From the NCBI GenBank assembly GCA_963795795.1, contig CAWCJS010000034.1, forward strand, positions 558,001 through 622,000: DNA of 64,000 nucleotides, given 5' to 3'. This document shows positions 1-10,344 of this stretch, in pieces (position 1 is the stretch's first letter; every line of letters begins with the position of its first letter). This DNA comes from Palsa-504 sp963795795 (GTDB taxonomy: Bacteria; Actinomycetota; Actinomycetes; Streptosporangiales; Streptosporangiaceae). A program made the position numbers and the translations under genes. The notes beneath the pieces are model-generated. The model was given only the letters and a program-made list of their open reading frames with translations, had not been told where the DNA came from and did no database searches.

Positions 1-72
1 CACGGCCACCCGGCCGCCGTGGGCCCGGGTCGTGTCCGTCAGGTTCTTGGCCAGGTTCGTCACGCTGATCAT
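1..72 (-). CDS. Acyl-CoA ligase-like protein, N-terminal fragment
   Basis: An open frame runs off the left edge from an ATG at 70-72 on the minus strand. It gives 24 residues beginning MISVTNLAKNL and continuing TDTTRAHGGRVAV. This N-A-x-x-L followed by a short helix and A-x-x-H-G-x-R-x-A-V is the usual start of actinobacterial AMP-forming acyl-CoA ligases, but only the first turn of the protein is visible. It is divergent from the aldehyde dehydrogenase, and the two would share the 186-bp gap. The family call is inference from a very short stretch. Confidence 0.45.
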   Translation of the reverse strand, partial: MISVTNLAKNLTDTTRAHGGRVAV

Positions 73-257
73 TGTCCGGCCGCGGGCCCGGGCGGTCGTC
101 GGTCCCCGGTATCGAGCCTGCCTCCCGGCGTTGGTACGCCGGCACAACCATTGGGCGCGCGGCCCGAGGAACCGCCCCATCCTTAGGCCGCCAGCACGTT
201 AACGCCGGCTCCATCGCGGCTTAGCGTCGTGGATCACACCGCGAAAGGAGGCCGGGA
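73..257. promoter_or_regulatory. Divergent intergenic region upstream of aldehyde dehydrogenase
   Basis: This gap separates the leftward ligase-like gene from the rightward aldehyde dehydrogenase and must hold both promoters. The clear element is a strong Shine-Dalgarno AAAGGAGG at 244-251, 6 nt before the ATG at 258. No convincing -35/-10 pair or operator was identified. Confidence 0.5.
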
Positions 258-1772
258 ATGGATACCGTCCGGCGCTACCCGATGCTCATCGGCGGGGCGT
301 GGGTCGACACCGACGAGGGGTTCGAGATCCGCAGCCCGGCCACCGAGGAACTGGTGGCCCTCGTGGCCAAGGGCGGCGCCGAGCACGCCGACCGCGCGGT
401 CGCGGCGGCCAAGGCCGCGCACGCCGACGGCCACTGGCGGCGGACGCCGCCGCAGGAGCGGGGCGCCCTGCTCGACGCGATCGCCGGGCGGCTCACCGAG
501 CAGATCAACGACCTGGCCGTCCTGGAGTCGCTGGAGAACGGCGCGCCGGTCCGCCAGGCCGGGGCCTTCCAGATCGGCTTTTCCATCGCCCACCTGCGCT
601 ACTTCGCCGACCAGGCCCGCACCTACGCGTTCGAGCGGACCGGCCCGCTGCTGAAGGTCCCGACCCTGGCCACCGGCCTGATCCGGCGCGAGCCGATCGG
701 CGTGTGCGCGGCCATCGTCCCGTGGAACTTCCCGCTGCTGCTGGCCATGTGGAAGATCGGACCCGCGCTGGCCGCGGGCAACACCCTCGTGATCAAGCCC
801 GACGAGCACACCCCGCTGACGCTGCTGGAGTTCGCCAGGATCGCGCAGGAGTGCGGGCTGCCGCCCGGGGTCCTGAACGTCGTCCCCGGCGAGGGCGCGG
901 TGGTCGGGGCCAGGCTGGCCAGCCACCCGGACGTCCGGAAGATCGCCTTCACCGGCTCGACGGCCGTCGGGCGGGAGATCATGCGGATGGCCGCGGGCAA
1001 CGTCAAACGGCTCACCCTGGAACTCGGCGGCAAGGGCCCGAACCTCGTCCTGGACGACGCCGACCTGGACCTCGCCGCGGACGGCACGCTGTTCGGCTGC
1101 CTGATGAACCAGGGGCAGGCGTGCGAGTCGGGCACCAGGATCATCGTGGCCGACGCCGTGCACGACAAGTTCGTCGAGCGGCTGATCGAGCGGACCAGGA
1201 CGATCTCGATCGGGGACCCGCTGGACCCGGCCACCGATCTCGGCCCGGTCATCTCCGCCGAGGCGCGCGACCGGATCCTGCGCTACATCGACGCCGGCCA
1301 GGAGGAAGGAGCCACGCTGGCCTACGGCGGCGGCGTGCCGACCGGCCCGCGGTTCGAGCGCGGCTTCTGGGTCGAGCCGACGATCTTCACCGACGTCCGC
1401 AACGACATGACGATCGCCCGCGAGGAGATCTTCGGCCCGGTCCTGTCCGTGATCCGCGCCGAGAGCACCGAGGCGGCGATCCGGATCGCCAACGACACCG
1501 AGTACGGGCTGTCCGCCGGGGTCTGGAGCACCGACAACCAGCGCGCCCTGGACGTGGCCGGCCAGCTCGAGGCCGGCACGGTGTGGATCAACGACTGGCA
1601 CATGGTCAGCGCCGCCTACCCGTTCGGCGGGTACAAGCAGAGCGGCCTGGGCCGCGAGCTCGGGCCCCACGCCCTGGATGAGTACACCGAGGAGAAGTTC
1701 GTCCACCTCGACCTGTCCGGCCGGCTGGACCGCCGGGCCTACCCGCTGCTGCTCGGCACCCCGCCGGACTGA
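258..1772 (+). CDS. NAD(P)-dependent aldehyde dehydrogenase
   Basis: A 504-residue aldehyde dehydrogenase superfamily enzyme, which oxidises an aldehyde to the carboxylate with NAD(P)+ in the cytosol. The nucleotide-binding turn FTGSTAVG, the general-base Glu at about 255 (LELGGKGPN) and the catalytic Cys at about 289 (NQGQACESG) are all present, with the expected 34-residue separation. The late EEIFGPVL and FGGYKQSG motifs are also intact. Length is normal. The start is set by AAAGGAGG six bases upstream. Its stop overlaps the ATG of the pyrophosphatase gene, so the two are translationally coupled. The physiological aldehyde cannot be read from sequence. Confidence 0.95.
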   Translation: MDTVRRYPMLIGGAWVDTDEGFEIRSPATEELVALVAKGGAEHADRAVAAAKAAHADGHWRRTPPQERGALLDAIAGRLTEQINDLAVLESLENGAPVRQAGAFQIGFSIAHLRYFADQARTYAFERTGPLLKVPTLATGLIRREPIGVCAAIVPWNFPLLLAMWKIGPALAAGNTLVIKPDEHTPLTLLEFARIAQECGLPPGVLNVVPGEGAVVGARLASHPDVRKIAFTGSTAVGREIMRMAAGNVKRLTLELGGKGPNLVLDDADLDLAADGTLFGCLMNQGQACESGTRIIVADAVHDKFVERLIERTRTISIGDPLDPATDLGPVISAEARDRILRYIDAGQEEGATLAYGGGVPTGPRFERGFWVEPTIFTDVRNDMTIAREEIFGPVLSVIRAESTEAAIRIANDTEYGLSAGVWSTDNQRALDVAGQLEAGTVWINDWHMVSAAYPFGGYKQSGLGRELGPHALDEYTEEKFVHLDLSGRLDRRAYPLLLGTPPD

Positions 1773-2278
1773 TGGCCATGGAATTCGACGTCCTGATCGA
1801 GATCCCGCGCGGCAGCCGGAACAAGTACGAGGTCGACCACGACAGCGGCCGGATCCGCCTGGACCGCACGCTGTTCACCGCGACGCAGTACCCGGCCGAC
1901 TACGGTTTCGTCGAGGACACCCTGGGCGAGGACGGCGACCCGCTCGACGCGCTCGTGCTCGTGCTGGAACCCACCTTCCCCGGCTGCCTGATCCGCAGCC
2001 GCCCGATCGGCATGTTCCGGATGACCGACGAGAAGGGCCCTGACGACAAGATCCTGTGCGTGCCAGCGAGCGACCCGCGCCAGGAACACCTGCGCGACCT
2101 GCACCACCTGCCCCAGTTCGACCGGATGGAGATCGAGCACTTCTTCCTGATCTACAAGGAACTGGAACCGGGCAAGAGCGTCGAGGGCGCGTCGTGGGCC
2201 GATCGCGCCGCCGCCGAAGCCGAGGTCGAAGCCTCCCGGCGCCGCCTGCGGGAGACCCAGGAGCGGGAGCCGGGCTGA
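1772..2278 (+). CDS. ppa: Inorganic pyrophosphatase, family I
   Basis: A 168-residue soluble family I pyrophosphatase, hydrolysing PPi to two phosphates. Family residues are visible: EIPRGSRNKYEVD near the N terminus (substrate-binding Lys/Arg/Glu) and DYGFVEDTLGEDGDPLDAL at about 45-63 (metal-binding acidic cluster), then the PASDPR segment. The ATG overlaps the aldehyde dehydrogenase stop; a second ATG two codons on (1778) would give MEFDVLIEIPRG, closer to most family starts. Coupling to an aldehyde dehydrogenase is not a usual arrangement. If the upstream ligase-like gene makes acyl-AMP, PPi removal nearby would make sense, but that is speculation. Confidence 0.95.
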   Translation: MAMEFDVLIEIPRGSRNKYEVDHDSGRIRLDRTLFTATQYPADYGFVEDTLGEDGDPLDALVLVLEPTFPGCLIRSRPIGMFRMTDEKGPDDKILCVPASDPRQEHLRDLHHLPQFDRMEIEHFFLIYKELEPGKSVEGASWADRAAAEAEVEASRRRLRETQEREPG

Positions 2279-2280
2279 CG

Positions 2281-2306
2281 CGGGGGTGGTACCACCGCTC
2301 GTTCGG
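2281..2306 (+). repeat. Dispersed element copy A (CGGGGG-N4-16-mer)
   Basis: CGGGGG at 2281-2286, four bases, then ACCACCGCTCGTTCGG at 2291-2306. The identical 16-mer recurs at 23235-23250, 45814-45829 and, on the other strand, 52947-52962. This copy lies 12 bp after the ppa stop and 71 bp before the next ATG. Here the N4 makes a 12-bp palindrome, GGTGGTACCACC at 2286-2297, which the other copies lack. Confidence 0.85.
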
Positions 2307-2377
2307 CAAAAATGAATTTCAGTTAATCCGAACGGACCTTGGTGCGACTATCCGAATCTGGCTCGGGGAAGGCAACG

Positions 2378-3205
2378 ATGACGCTGGCGGGCAAGACCTT
2401 GTTCATCTCCGGCGGGAGCCGCGGCATCGGCCTGGCCATCGCGCTGCGGGCGGCGCGCGACGGCGCCAACGTCGCGCTGATCGCCAAGACCGCCGAGCCC
2501 CACCCGCGGCTGGAGGGGACGGTGTATACCGCCGCCGCGCAGATCGAGGCGGCCGGTGGCCGCGCGCTGCCGGTGGTCGGCGATATCCGCGACGAGGCCC
2601 AGGTGGAGGCGGCCGTCGCGCAGGCCGTCGAGCGGTTCGGCGGGATCGACGTGTGCGTCAACAACGCCTCGGCGATCAACCTGTCCGGCACCGAGGCCCT
2701 GGAGATCAAGCGGTACGACCTGATGCAGTCGATCAACACCCGCGGCACGTTCGTGGTCAGCCGGGCCTGCATCCCGCACCTGAAGCGGTCGGCGAACCCG
2801 CACATCCTGACCCTGTCCCCGCCGGTCAGCCTGGAGCCGCGCTGGCTCGGCCCGCACGTCGGGTACACCATCGCCAAGTACGGGATGACCCTCGCCGCCC
2901 TGGGGTTCGCCGCCGAGTTCGCCGGTGACGGCATCGCCTCCAACGCGCTATGGCCGCGGACGCTGATCGCCACCGCCGCGGTGCAGAACCTGCTCGGCGG
3001 GGACGAGGCGATGGCCCGGGCCCGCAGGCCCGAGCTGTACGCCGACGCGGCGTACGCGGTCATCACCAGGCCCAGCCGGGACTGCACCGGGAACGCGTTC
3101 CTGTGCGAGGACGTGCTGGCCGCCGAGGGCGTCACCGACTTCGACCGGTACGCCTACTCACCCGGCGCGCAGCCGCAGGCCGACCTGTTCGTCGACCACG
3201 CCTGA
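2378..3205 (+). CDS. SDR-family oxidoreductase
   Basis: A short-chain dehydrogenase/reductase of 275 residues. The Rossmann glycine motif GGSRGIGLAIA lies at about 10-20, NNAS marks the central strand, and the active-site YTIAK is at about 168-172. The catalytic Ser position lies in the segment HILTLSPP. The length and the long segment between residues 40 and 55 resemble the HSDL2/citronellol-dehydrogenase-like SDR branch, but the substrate is unknown. An in-frame TTG/GTG lies upstream at 2339/2342; I prefer the ATG at 2378 because GGGGAAGG sits 5 nt before it and the protein then starts MTLAGKTLFISGG. Confidence 0.9.
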   Translation: MTLAGKTLFISGGSRGIGLAIALRAARDGANVALIAKTAEPHPRLEGTVYTAAAQIEAAGGRALPVVGDIRDEAQVEAAVAQAVERFGGIDVCVNNASAINLSGTEALEIKRYDLMQSINTRGTFVVSRACIPHLKRSANPHILTLSPPVSLEPRWLGPHVGYTIAKYGMTLAALGFAAEFAGDGIASNALWPRTLIATAAVQNLLGGDEAMARARRPELYADAAYAVITRPSRDCTGNAFLCEDVLAAEGVTDFDRYAYSPGAQPQADLFVDHA

Positions 3206-3257
3206 GCCGCGTGCGGCTGATGGTACCCCAGCGCCTCGCGGCGTTCCCGGGACCGGA

Positions 3258-4958
<1,701 letters not shown>

Positions 4959-4974
4959 GTAGGTGCGTACCTTC

Positions 4975-6171
4975 CTAGGTGAAGGCCCCGATGCCGGTGA
5001 TGGCGCGGCCGACGATGAGCGTCTGCATGGTCTCGGTGCCCTCGAAGGTATGGATGGCCTCCATGTCCACCATGTGCCGCATGACCTGGTAGTCGAGCAG
5101 GATGCCGTTGCCGCCCAGCATGTCGCGCGCCTCGGCGGTGATCGCGCGGGCCTTGCGGGTGTTGTGCATCTTGGCCAGCCCGGCCACGGTCGGGGTCAGC
5201 CGGCCGGCCTCGGCCAGCCGGCCGATCTGCAGGCAGTACAGCTGCATCGCGGTCAGGTCCGCCAGCATCGACACCAGGCGCTGCTGGATGATCTGGAAGC
5301 TGGCCAGCGACTCGCCGAACTGCCTGCGTTCCAGCGCGTACCGCAGGGCTGCGTCGTAGGCGGCGGTGGCGTGGCCCAGCGCCGCCCAGGCGCAGGTGCT
5401 CCGGGTGGTGGCCAGGACCCGGGTGGTGTCCTTGAACGAGCGTGCGTTGGTCAGCCGGTTCTCGGCCGGCACGCGCACCTCGTCCAGGGTGATGTCGGCC
5501 TGCCAGACCGAGCGCAGCGATACCTTCCCCTCGATGACCTTCGCCTGGTACCCCGGTGTTCCCTGTTCCACGACGAACCCGTTGACCTGCCCGTCCTCGG
5601 TGTTCCTGGCCCAGACGACGATCAGGTCGGCGGCGGTGCCCAGGCCGATCCATCGCTTGCGGCCGTTCAGCACCCAGCCTTCGCCGTCCCGGCGGGCCGA
5701 GGTTTCCAGTGCGACCGAGTCCGAGCCGTGGTTCGGTTCGGTCAGCGCGAAGGCGCCCAGCTTGTCCATCCGGGCCATATCCGGCAGCCAGCGCGCCTTC
5801 TGCTCCTCCGAGCCGCACATCGCAATCGACAGCATGGCCAGGCCCGCGTGCACGCCGAGGAATACGCCGAGGCTGCCGTCGCCGCGGTGAAGTTCCATCG
5901 TGACCAGCCCGCAGGCCATCGGGCTCATCCCGGCGCACCCGTACCCCTTGATGTCCTCGCCCACGATGCCGAGCTCGGGCAGCCGCCTGACCAGCGGCCA
6001 GCAGATCTCGGCCCGTTCCCAGTACGCGCCGACGACCGGCACGACCTCCTCGTCGACGAACCGCCGGACGGTGATGAAGTGCGACCATTGCTCGTCGGTG
6101 AACTGCTCGCGGACGGAGAAGAAGTCCGTCCCGAGGGACTCCCCGAGGTGCGCGCTCGTCACCTGCGTCAT
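4975..6171 (-). CDS. Acyl-CoA dehydrogenase, glutaryl-CoA dehydrogenase-like
   Basis: A 398-residue FAD-dependent acyl-CoA dehydrogenase. The FAD/substrate segment FALTEPNHGSDS, the RRQFGESLASFQ helix, EARDMLGGNG and a C-terminal FEGTETMQTLIVGRAITG motif are present. The Glu of this last motif is where glutaryl-CoA-type enzymes carry the catalytic base, and the whole tail resembles that subfamily. The ATG at 6169-6171 overlaps the phaZ TAA by one base, which fixes the start; the open frame extends further upstream only as reading within phaZ. In the operon it could desaturate acyl-CoAs linked to PHA turnover; this is inferred from context. Confidence 0.9.
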   Translation of the reverse strand: MTQVTSAHLGESLGTDFFSVREQFTDEQWSHFITVRRFVDEEVVPVVGAYWERAEICWPLVRRLPELGIVGEDIKGYGCAGMSPMACGLVTMELHRGDGSLGVFLGVHAGLAMLSIAMCGSEEQKARWLPDMARMDKLGAFALTEPNHGSDSVALETSARRDGEGWVLNGRKRWIGLGTAADLIVVWARNTEDGQVNGFVVEQGTPGYQAKVIEGKVSLRSVWQADITLDEVRVPAENRLTNARSFKDTTRVLATTRSTCAWAALGHATAAYDAALRYALERRQFGESLASFQIIQQRLVSMLADLTAMQLYCLQIGRLAEAGRLTPTVAGLAKMHNTRKARAITAEARDMLGGNGILLDYQVMRHMVDMEAIHTFEGTETMQTLIVGRAITGIGAFT

Positions 6172-7097
6172 TACTGGCTCCCCTCCGCGGTGGGGTCGAC
6201 CACCAGGAACGCCTCGACGGCGGCGGCCAGGCGGGCCGGATCCGCGGCCAGCTCGAGGTGGCCGCCGTGGTAGACGTGCAGCTTGCTGCGCGGTATCAGC
6301 CGGTGCATAATCCGCGCGTTGACCAGCGGGATGATCGGGTCGTCGTCGCCGGCCAGGATCAGGGTGGGCGGCCGCAGCTTCGGCAGCCACGGCAGGCTGG
6401 TCCAGCCGATCGTGGCGATCAGCTGGTAAAAGTAGCCCCGGGCCGGGCCCAGGCGGGTGGTGGCGTGCAGCAGGTCCCGGGCCAGGGCCGGATCGTTCCG
6501 GGCGCTGCCCCCATACAGTTCGCCGGCGATACGGGCCGCGTATCCCGGATCCCGGTGGCGTCGCGGCGTGAGCATGCGCAGCAGAACCCGCGGGTGCCCA
6601 GGGACCATCAGCGCCCCGGGCCCGGTCGCCACCAGCACCAGGCGGCGCACGCGGTCCGGGCGGCTGAGGGCGAACTGCTGCGCGAGCCCGCCTCCCCAGG
6701 AGATGCCCAGGACGTCGGCCTGCTCGTAGCCAAGCTCGTCGAGCAGGCCGGCTAGCAGCGAAGGCAGGGAGGCCAGGTGATACGGGACGACCGGGGCCGG
6801 CGAGCTGCCGACGCCCGGCATGTCGAACCGGATGACCGGCCGCCGCGGGTCGAGCGCGTCGACGAACGGCTGGAACAACTCCAGGCTGGCCCCGATGCCG
6901 TTACAGAGCAGCAGCGGCGGCCAGCCCGCGGTCCCCTCCCGCACCGACACGCGCAAGGCCCGGCCGCCGATGGTCAGAATCCTCATCCGCTCGGGCCGCC
7001 CGGCCCGACGCAGCCGACTCAGTACCCGGCCCAGGCCAGATCCCGCGCGGTCGGGCCGGGCCGGGCCGGGATCGGACGGGTCAATGGTCGTAAACAT
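6171..7097 (-). CDS. phaZ: Poly(3-hydroxyalkanoate) depolymerase-like alpha/beta hydrolase
   Basis: A 308-residue alpha/beta hydrolase matching intracellular medium-chain-length PHA depolymerases. The nucleophile elbow is GISWGG, the oxyanion region LLLCNGIGASLELFQPF, the acid lies in LILAGDDDPIIPL and the late His in YHGGHLEL. The N-terminal 35 residues are Arg/Pro-rich and probably flexible. Its start overlaps the last 17 bases of phaC, and its stop overlaps the acyl-CoA dehydrogenase start, so it is firmly part of the operon. It would hydrolyse stored polyester to hydroxy acids. Confidence 0.85.
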   Translation of the reverse strand: MFTTIDPSDPGPARPDRAGSGLGRVLSRLRRAGRPERMRILTIGGRALRVSVREGTAGWPPLLLCNGIGASLELFQPFVDALDPRRPVIRFDMPGVGSSPAPVVPYHLASLPSLLAGLLDELGYEQADVLGISWGGGLAQQFALSRPDRVRRLVLVATGPGALMVPGHPRVLLRMLTPRRHRDPGYAARIAGELYGGSARNDPALARDLLHATTRLGPARGYFYQLIATIGWTSLPWLPKLRPPTLILAGDDDPIIPLVNARIMHRLIPRSKLHVYHGGHLELAADPARLAAAVEAFLVVDPTAEGSQ

Positions 7098-8784
7098 ACG
7101 TTCCCGGCGCGTCGGAGATCGGCGTCAGCCCGCCGCCGCCCAGTTCCACGGGCGCGGCCTTCTCCTCACCGCAGCGCTCGGCCAGCCAGTCCGCGTAGTC
7201 CGGCCACCAGGACCCGTGGCAGGTCTCCGCCCGGCGCAGCCACTCCTGCGGATCCTCCGGGCATTCCTTGGCGACCTGGTAGCTGGCCTTGGCGTTGTCG
7301 GGCGGGTTGACCATCGCGGCGACGTGCCCGCTGGTCGACAGTACGAACCGCTGGCGGCCGGACAGCAGCTGCGTGGACCGGTAGCAGCTCTGCCAGGGGC
7401 AGATGTGGTCGGTGATCCCGGCCACCAGGTAGGTGTCACGGTCGACCGCGGCCAGGTCCACCGGTGAGCCGAGCATGGTCGCGCCGCCGGGCGTGACCAG
7501 TGCGTTGGCGGCGCCCAGCCGGAGGAAATCCCGGTGCAGGCCCGCGGTCATCCGGGTGGTGTCCGCGTTCCAGAACAGGATGTCGAACGGCGGCGGCTTC
7601 CGGCCGAGCAGGTAGTTGTTGACCCAGTAGTTCCAGATCAGGTCGTTCGGGCGCAGCCAGGCGAAAACTTCGGCCAGCGACCGGCCGTCGAGGTAACCGC
7701 GGGCGCGGGACGCGGCCTCGGCCAGCTGGGCGGTCCGCTCGTCGATGACCGCGCTGGCCAGGCCGGCGTGCGCCTGGTCCAGCACGGTGACCATCAGGGT
7801 GGCCGCCGCGATCCGGTCCTGCTGGCCGGCGTGCGCCAGGTGCGCCGCGACCATCGCGGCGATGATGCCGCCGGAGCAGGCCCCGGTGAGCACGGTCTGC
7901 TCGCTCCCGGTGATCCGCGCGGTCGCGTCCATGGCGTCCAGGATGGCTTGCCCGTAGGTGTCGAGATCCCAGGTGGCATGCCGTGCGTCCGGGTTGCGCC
8001 AGGAGATCATGAACACCTGCAGGCCGCGGCCGACCAGGTATTCGACCATGCTCCGGCCGGGCGCCAGGTCCATCACGTAGAACTTGTTGATCACCGGCGG
8101 GACGATCAGCAGCGGGACCTGGCGGACCGCAGGCGTGACCGGGCGGTACTGGATCAGCTCGAACACCGGCGTCCGAAGGATCACCGCTCCTGGCGTTACG
8201 GCCAGGTCCACACCCACCTCGAACGCGTCCGGCTCGACCATGGACGGCACCCGGGGCGGCACGGCCATGTCGGCGAGGAAATGCCGCAGGCCCGCCAGAA
8301 CGCTGCCGCCGCCGGTGTCGACGGCGGCCTTTACGGCCGCCGGGTTCAGCAGCGGGTTATTGCTCGGGGCCAGCGCGTCGACCAGGTTGGTCAGCACGAA
8401 ACCGACGCGTTCGGAGTCGGCCTCGTCCAGGCCGGCCTCGGTCACCAGACCCTCCGCGGTCTGCGCCGCGGCCAGGTACGCCTGCATCGTGCGGCGCAGC
8501 AGCGGGTTGCCCGCCCATCCTGGGTCGGCGAACCGGCGGTCCCGCCGGGACGGCTCAACCTGCGAGCGCCCCACGGTAATGCGGGCCAGCTCGCCGAGCA
8601 GCTGACGGCCCCGCCCGGTCACCAGGCGGGGGCGGCCGGCCAGCGCAGCGGCCAGGCGCAGGCCCGAGCCGCCCGGGTTAATCCGGCGCAGCATGCCCGT
8701 GGCCGCGTCGGCGAGCAGCAGGTCCAGGGGCGCCGACAGGGCATCGGCTGGGGCTGGGCTGGTGGTGTCGTTGTCGGCGCTCAT
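7081..8784 (-). CDS. phaC: Poly(3-hydroxyalkanoate) synthase PhaC
   Basis: A 567-residue PHA synthase polymerising hydroxyacyl-CoA into polyester granules. The lipase-like box is GACSGG, with Cys replacing Ser as nucleophile as in all PHA synthases. The catalytic Asp lies in GITDHICPW and the His in SGHVAAMVNPP. The conserved N-terminal block NPLLNPAAVKA is present. Its length and single-subunit form fit class I/II. It heads a four-gene minus-strand operon (phaC, phaZ, acyl-CoA dehydrogenase, ThDP decarboxylase). No phasin or phaR gene is in the window. Confidence 0.92.
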   Translation of the reverse strand: MSADNDTTSPAPADALSAPLDLLLADAATGMLRRINPGGSGLRLAAALAGRPRLVTGRGRQLLGELARITVGRSQVEPSRRDRRFADPGWAGNPLLRRTMQAYLAAAQTAEGLVTEAGLDEADSERVGFVLTNLVDALAPSNNPLLNPAAVKAAVDTGGGSVLAGLRHFLADMAVPPRVPSMVEPDAFEVGVDLAVTPGAVILRTPVFELIQYRPVTPAVRQVPLLIVPPVINKFYVMDLAPGRSMVEYLVGRGLQVFMISWRNPDARHATWDLDTYGQAILDAMDATARITGSEQTVLTGACSGGIIAAMVAAHLAHAGQQDRIAAATLMVTVLDQAHAGLASAVIDERTAQLAEAASRARGYLDGRSLAEVFAWLRPNDLIWNYWVNNYLLGRKPPPFDILFWNADTTRMTAGLHRDFLRLGAANALVTPGGATMLGSPVDLAAVDRDTYLVAGITDHICPWQSCYRSTQLLSGRQRFVLSTSGHVAAMVNPPDNAKASYQVAKECPEDPQEWLRRAETCHGSWWPDYADWLAERCGEEKAAPVELGGGGLTPISDAPGTYVYDH

Positions 8785-8880
8785 TATCAGCCGAGCGTAG
8801 GCCGCTTGCCGCGTTCTTCCATTGGTCGCGTGTCACGAAGCCGGGACCAGGTGTGGTCCCGCGGGCACAGGGCGGGGCAG

Positions 8881-9378
8881 CTAGTTGATTTCGGAGGTGT
8901 CGATGTGCGACACGATGCGGTCTGCGGCTTGGCCGAGGCGTCGCAGCTGCTCGGGCGACAGGACGTCGATGACCAGCGATCGCACGTGGGCCACGTGCCC
9001 GGGCGCGGCTTCGGCCAGAGTCCGGAAGCCCTTGTCGGTCAGGATGGCCCGGGTGAACCGCCCGTCGGCGGGGTCAGGCTCGCGGCGCACGAGGCCTCGC
9101 TGCTCGAGTCGCGTGACCAGGTGCGACAGCCGGGACAGCGACGCGTTGGCGAGGTCCGCGAGCGAGCTCATCCGCAGGGTTCGCTCCGGGCTCTGCGAGA
9201 GCCTGGCCATGACCTGGTACTCGACCATCCCCAGGTTGGAATCGCGCCGTAGCTGCTGATCGATTGACCAGGGAAGCCAGCTGGTCAACCGGACCAGGGA
9301 GAGCCAGGAGCTCACTTCCGCATCGGTCAGCCACCTCACCGGCGGCTCTTCGGCCCGGTGACGGGCTCCTTCGGCCAT
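8881..9378 (-). CDS. MarR-family transcriptional regulator (paralogue 1)
   Basis: A 165-residue winged-helix MarR regulator. It has the dimerisation helix SWLSLVRLTSWLPWSIDQQL, recognition segment NASLSRLSHLVTRLEQRG, wing DPADGRFTRAILTDKG and C-terminal helix HVRSLVIDVLSPEQL. It is very similar over its full length to the regulator at 12387-12890. An ATG at 9408 would add ten residues; I prefer 9378 because the paralogue begins at the equivalent codon and both share TGATCC just before it. It is divergent from the HdeD-like gene and downstream of phaC's promoter region. Ligand unknown. Confidence 0.88.
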   Translation of the reverse strand: MAEGARHRAEEPPVRWLTDAEVSSWLSLVRLTSWLPWSIDQQLRRDSNLGMVEYQVMARLSQSPERTLRMSSLADLANASLSRLSHLVTRLEQRGLVRREPDPADGRFTRAILTDKGFRTLAEAAPGHVAHVRSLVIDVLSPEQLRRLGQAADRIVSHIDTSEIN

Positions 9379-9573
9379 TGGATCAGAGTACTGATTCACG
9401 TGACTCATAGTGCCCAGATAGCCGCCCGGCAGGCTGGCCGGCCCGCAGGCGGATGACGTAGCGGCCTTTCGCTAGGTCTGCGGAACCAAGCCGGGCGACG
9501 GGTTCGTGACGAGCGGCCAATGGACAAATGGGCGCCCGGATCTATGCTCAGGCCAACGGAAGGGATGCCTGTC

Positions 9574-10104
9574 ATGTTCAAGTCGACGTCGACCGCGCTG
9601 ATCCTGCTCGGCATTCTCGCCGTCATCGTCGGGGTCACCGCCGTCGCCTGGCCAGGCGTCACGATTCTCGCGCTGGTCATCCTCTTCGCGATCTACGCGT
9701 TCATGGCCGCCGGCCTGCAGGCCGCGAGGGGCTTCAGGAGCCGGGCCGCCGGGCCGGTCCTGGGTCACCTGCTGCTCGGGGTGATCGACCTGGTGGCTGG
9801 CGTGATCGCCTTGGCCTGGCCGGTGCCTACCGCGCTGGTGCTGGTCATCGTCGTGGCGGCCTGGGCACTGGTCGGCGGCTTCGCGGAGATCTTCGCCGCC
9901 TTCCAGATCGGCGAGACCGCGGGCACGCGCACGATTTTCTTCGTCGCCGGGCTGGTGTCCGTCGCGTTCGGCATCGTGCTCTTCGCTCGCCCCGGCGTTG
10001 GCGCGGTCACCCTCGCGCTGCTGTTCGGCCTGTACAGCATGATCTACGGGTTCTCGCAGATCACGATGGGTTTCCACGTTCGCCAGCTGGGCAAGTCCGC
10101 CTAG
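9574..10104 (+). CDS. HdeD/DUF308-family membrane protein
   Basis: A 176-residue integral membrane protein with about six hydrophobic helices in three hairpins, the pattern of the DUF308/HdeD family (HdeD is linked to acid resistance in enterobacteria). The repeated G-x-x-A-x-x-WPG-type turns (VAWPGVTI, LAWPVPTA, FARPGVGA) are typical. Several in-frame ATGs lie upstream (9520, 9544, 9565). I choose 9574 because GGAAGGG at 9558-9564 is 9 nt before it. It is divergent from MarR paralogue 1. Its role here is inferred only from the family. Confidence 0.8.
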   Translation: MFKSTSTALILLGILAVIVGVTAVAWPGVTILALVILFAIYAFMAAGLQAARGFRSRAAGPVLGHLLLGVIDLVAGVIALAWPVPTALVLVIVVAAWALVGGFAEIFAAFQIGETAGTRTIFFVAGLVSVAFGIVLFARPGVGAVTLALLFGLYSMIYGFSQITMGFHVRQLGKSA

Positions 10105-10122
10105 TCCGCAGCTGCAAATCCG

Positions 10123-10138
10123 ACTTGAGAAGTCAAGT
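10123..10138. promoter_or_regulatory. Operator 1, ACTTGA-N4-TCAAGT
   Basis: ACTTGA-gaag-TCAAGT, a perfect inverted repeat 19 bp after the HdeD-like stop and 207 bp before the reductase start. The same half-sites and 4-bp spacing recur at 10216-10231, 10249-10264 and 12909-12924. A dyad of this size suits a MarR dimer. Confidence 0.7.
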
Positions 10139-10215
10139 TATCTTGTTACAGGCAGCAGATTTCGGCTGCTCAGTTCCGTGAGGCTGCATCGCTAGGCCTA
10201 CAGACTCCAAAATTC

Positions 10216-10264
10216 TCTTGACCGTTCAAGTCGTTTTCGATAGGTTGCACTTGAACGGTCAAGT
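10216..10264. promoter_or_regulatory. Paired operators 2 and 3 within a 15-bp inverted repeat
   Basis: TCTTGA-ccgt-TCAAGT at 10216-10231 and ACTTGA-acgg-TCAAGT at 10249-10264, centres 33 bp apart (about three helical turns). The two sites are also reverse complements: CTTGACCGTTCAAGT at 10217-10231 matches 10249-10263 perfectly, so the region could form a 15-bp stem with a 17-nt loop. They lie 81 bp before the reductase start and probably control it. Confidence 0.75.
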
Positions 10265-10344
10265 CCTTGAGGGCGACAAACGCGGCTCGCCGCGAGTCCC
10301 GCGGGGCTTGGCGCGCGAAACCGCATAACGAAAGGCAGATCACG

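Noticed and set aside
234..1706. Long open frame antisense to the aldehyde dehydrogenase
   Set aside because: It is a GC-rich shadow frame with no family features; the same applies to the many long opposite-strand frames throughout the window.
7534..9252. Long plus-strand frame opposite phaC and MarR1
   Set aside because: Arg/Gly/Val-rich composition without domains, produced by third-position GC bias of the true genes.
9383..9412. MarR operator upstream of MarR1
   Set aside because: The sequence has TCACGTGA but not the ACTTGA-N4-TCAAGT dyad; the left half does not fit, so it was not listed as a site.
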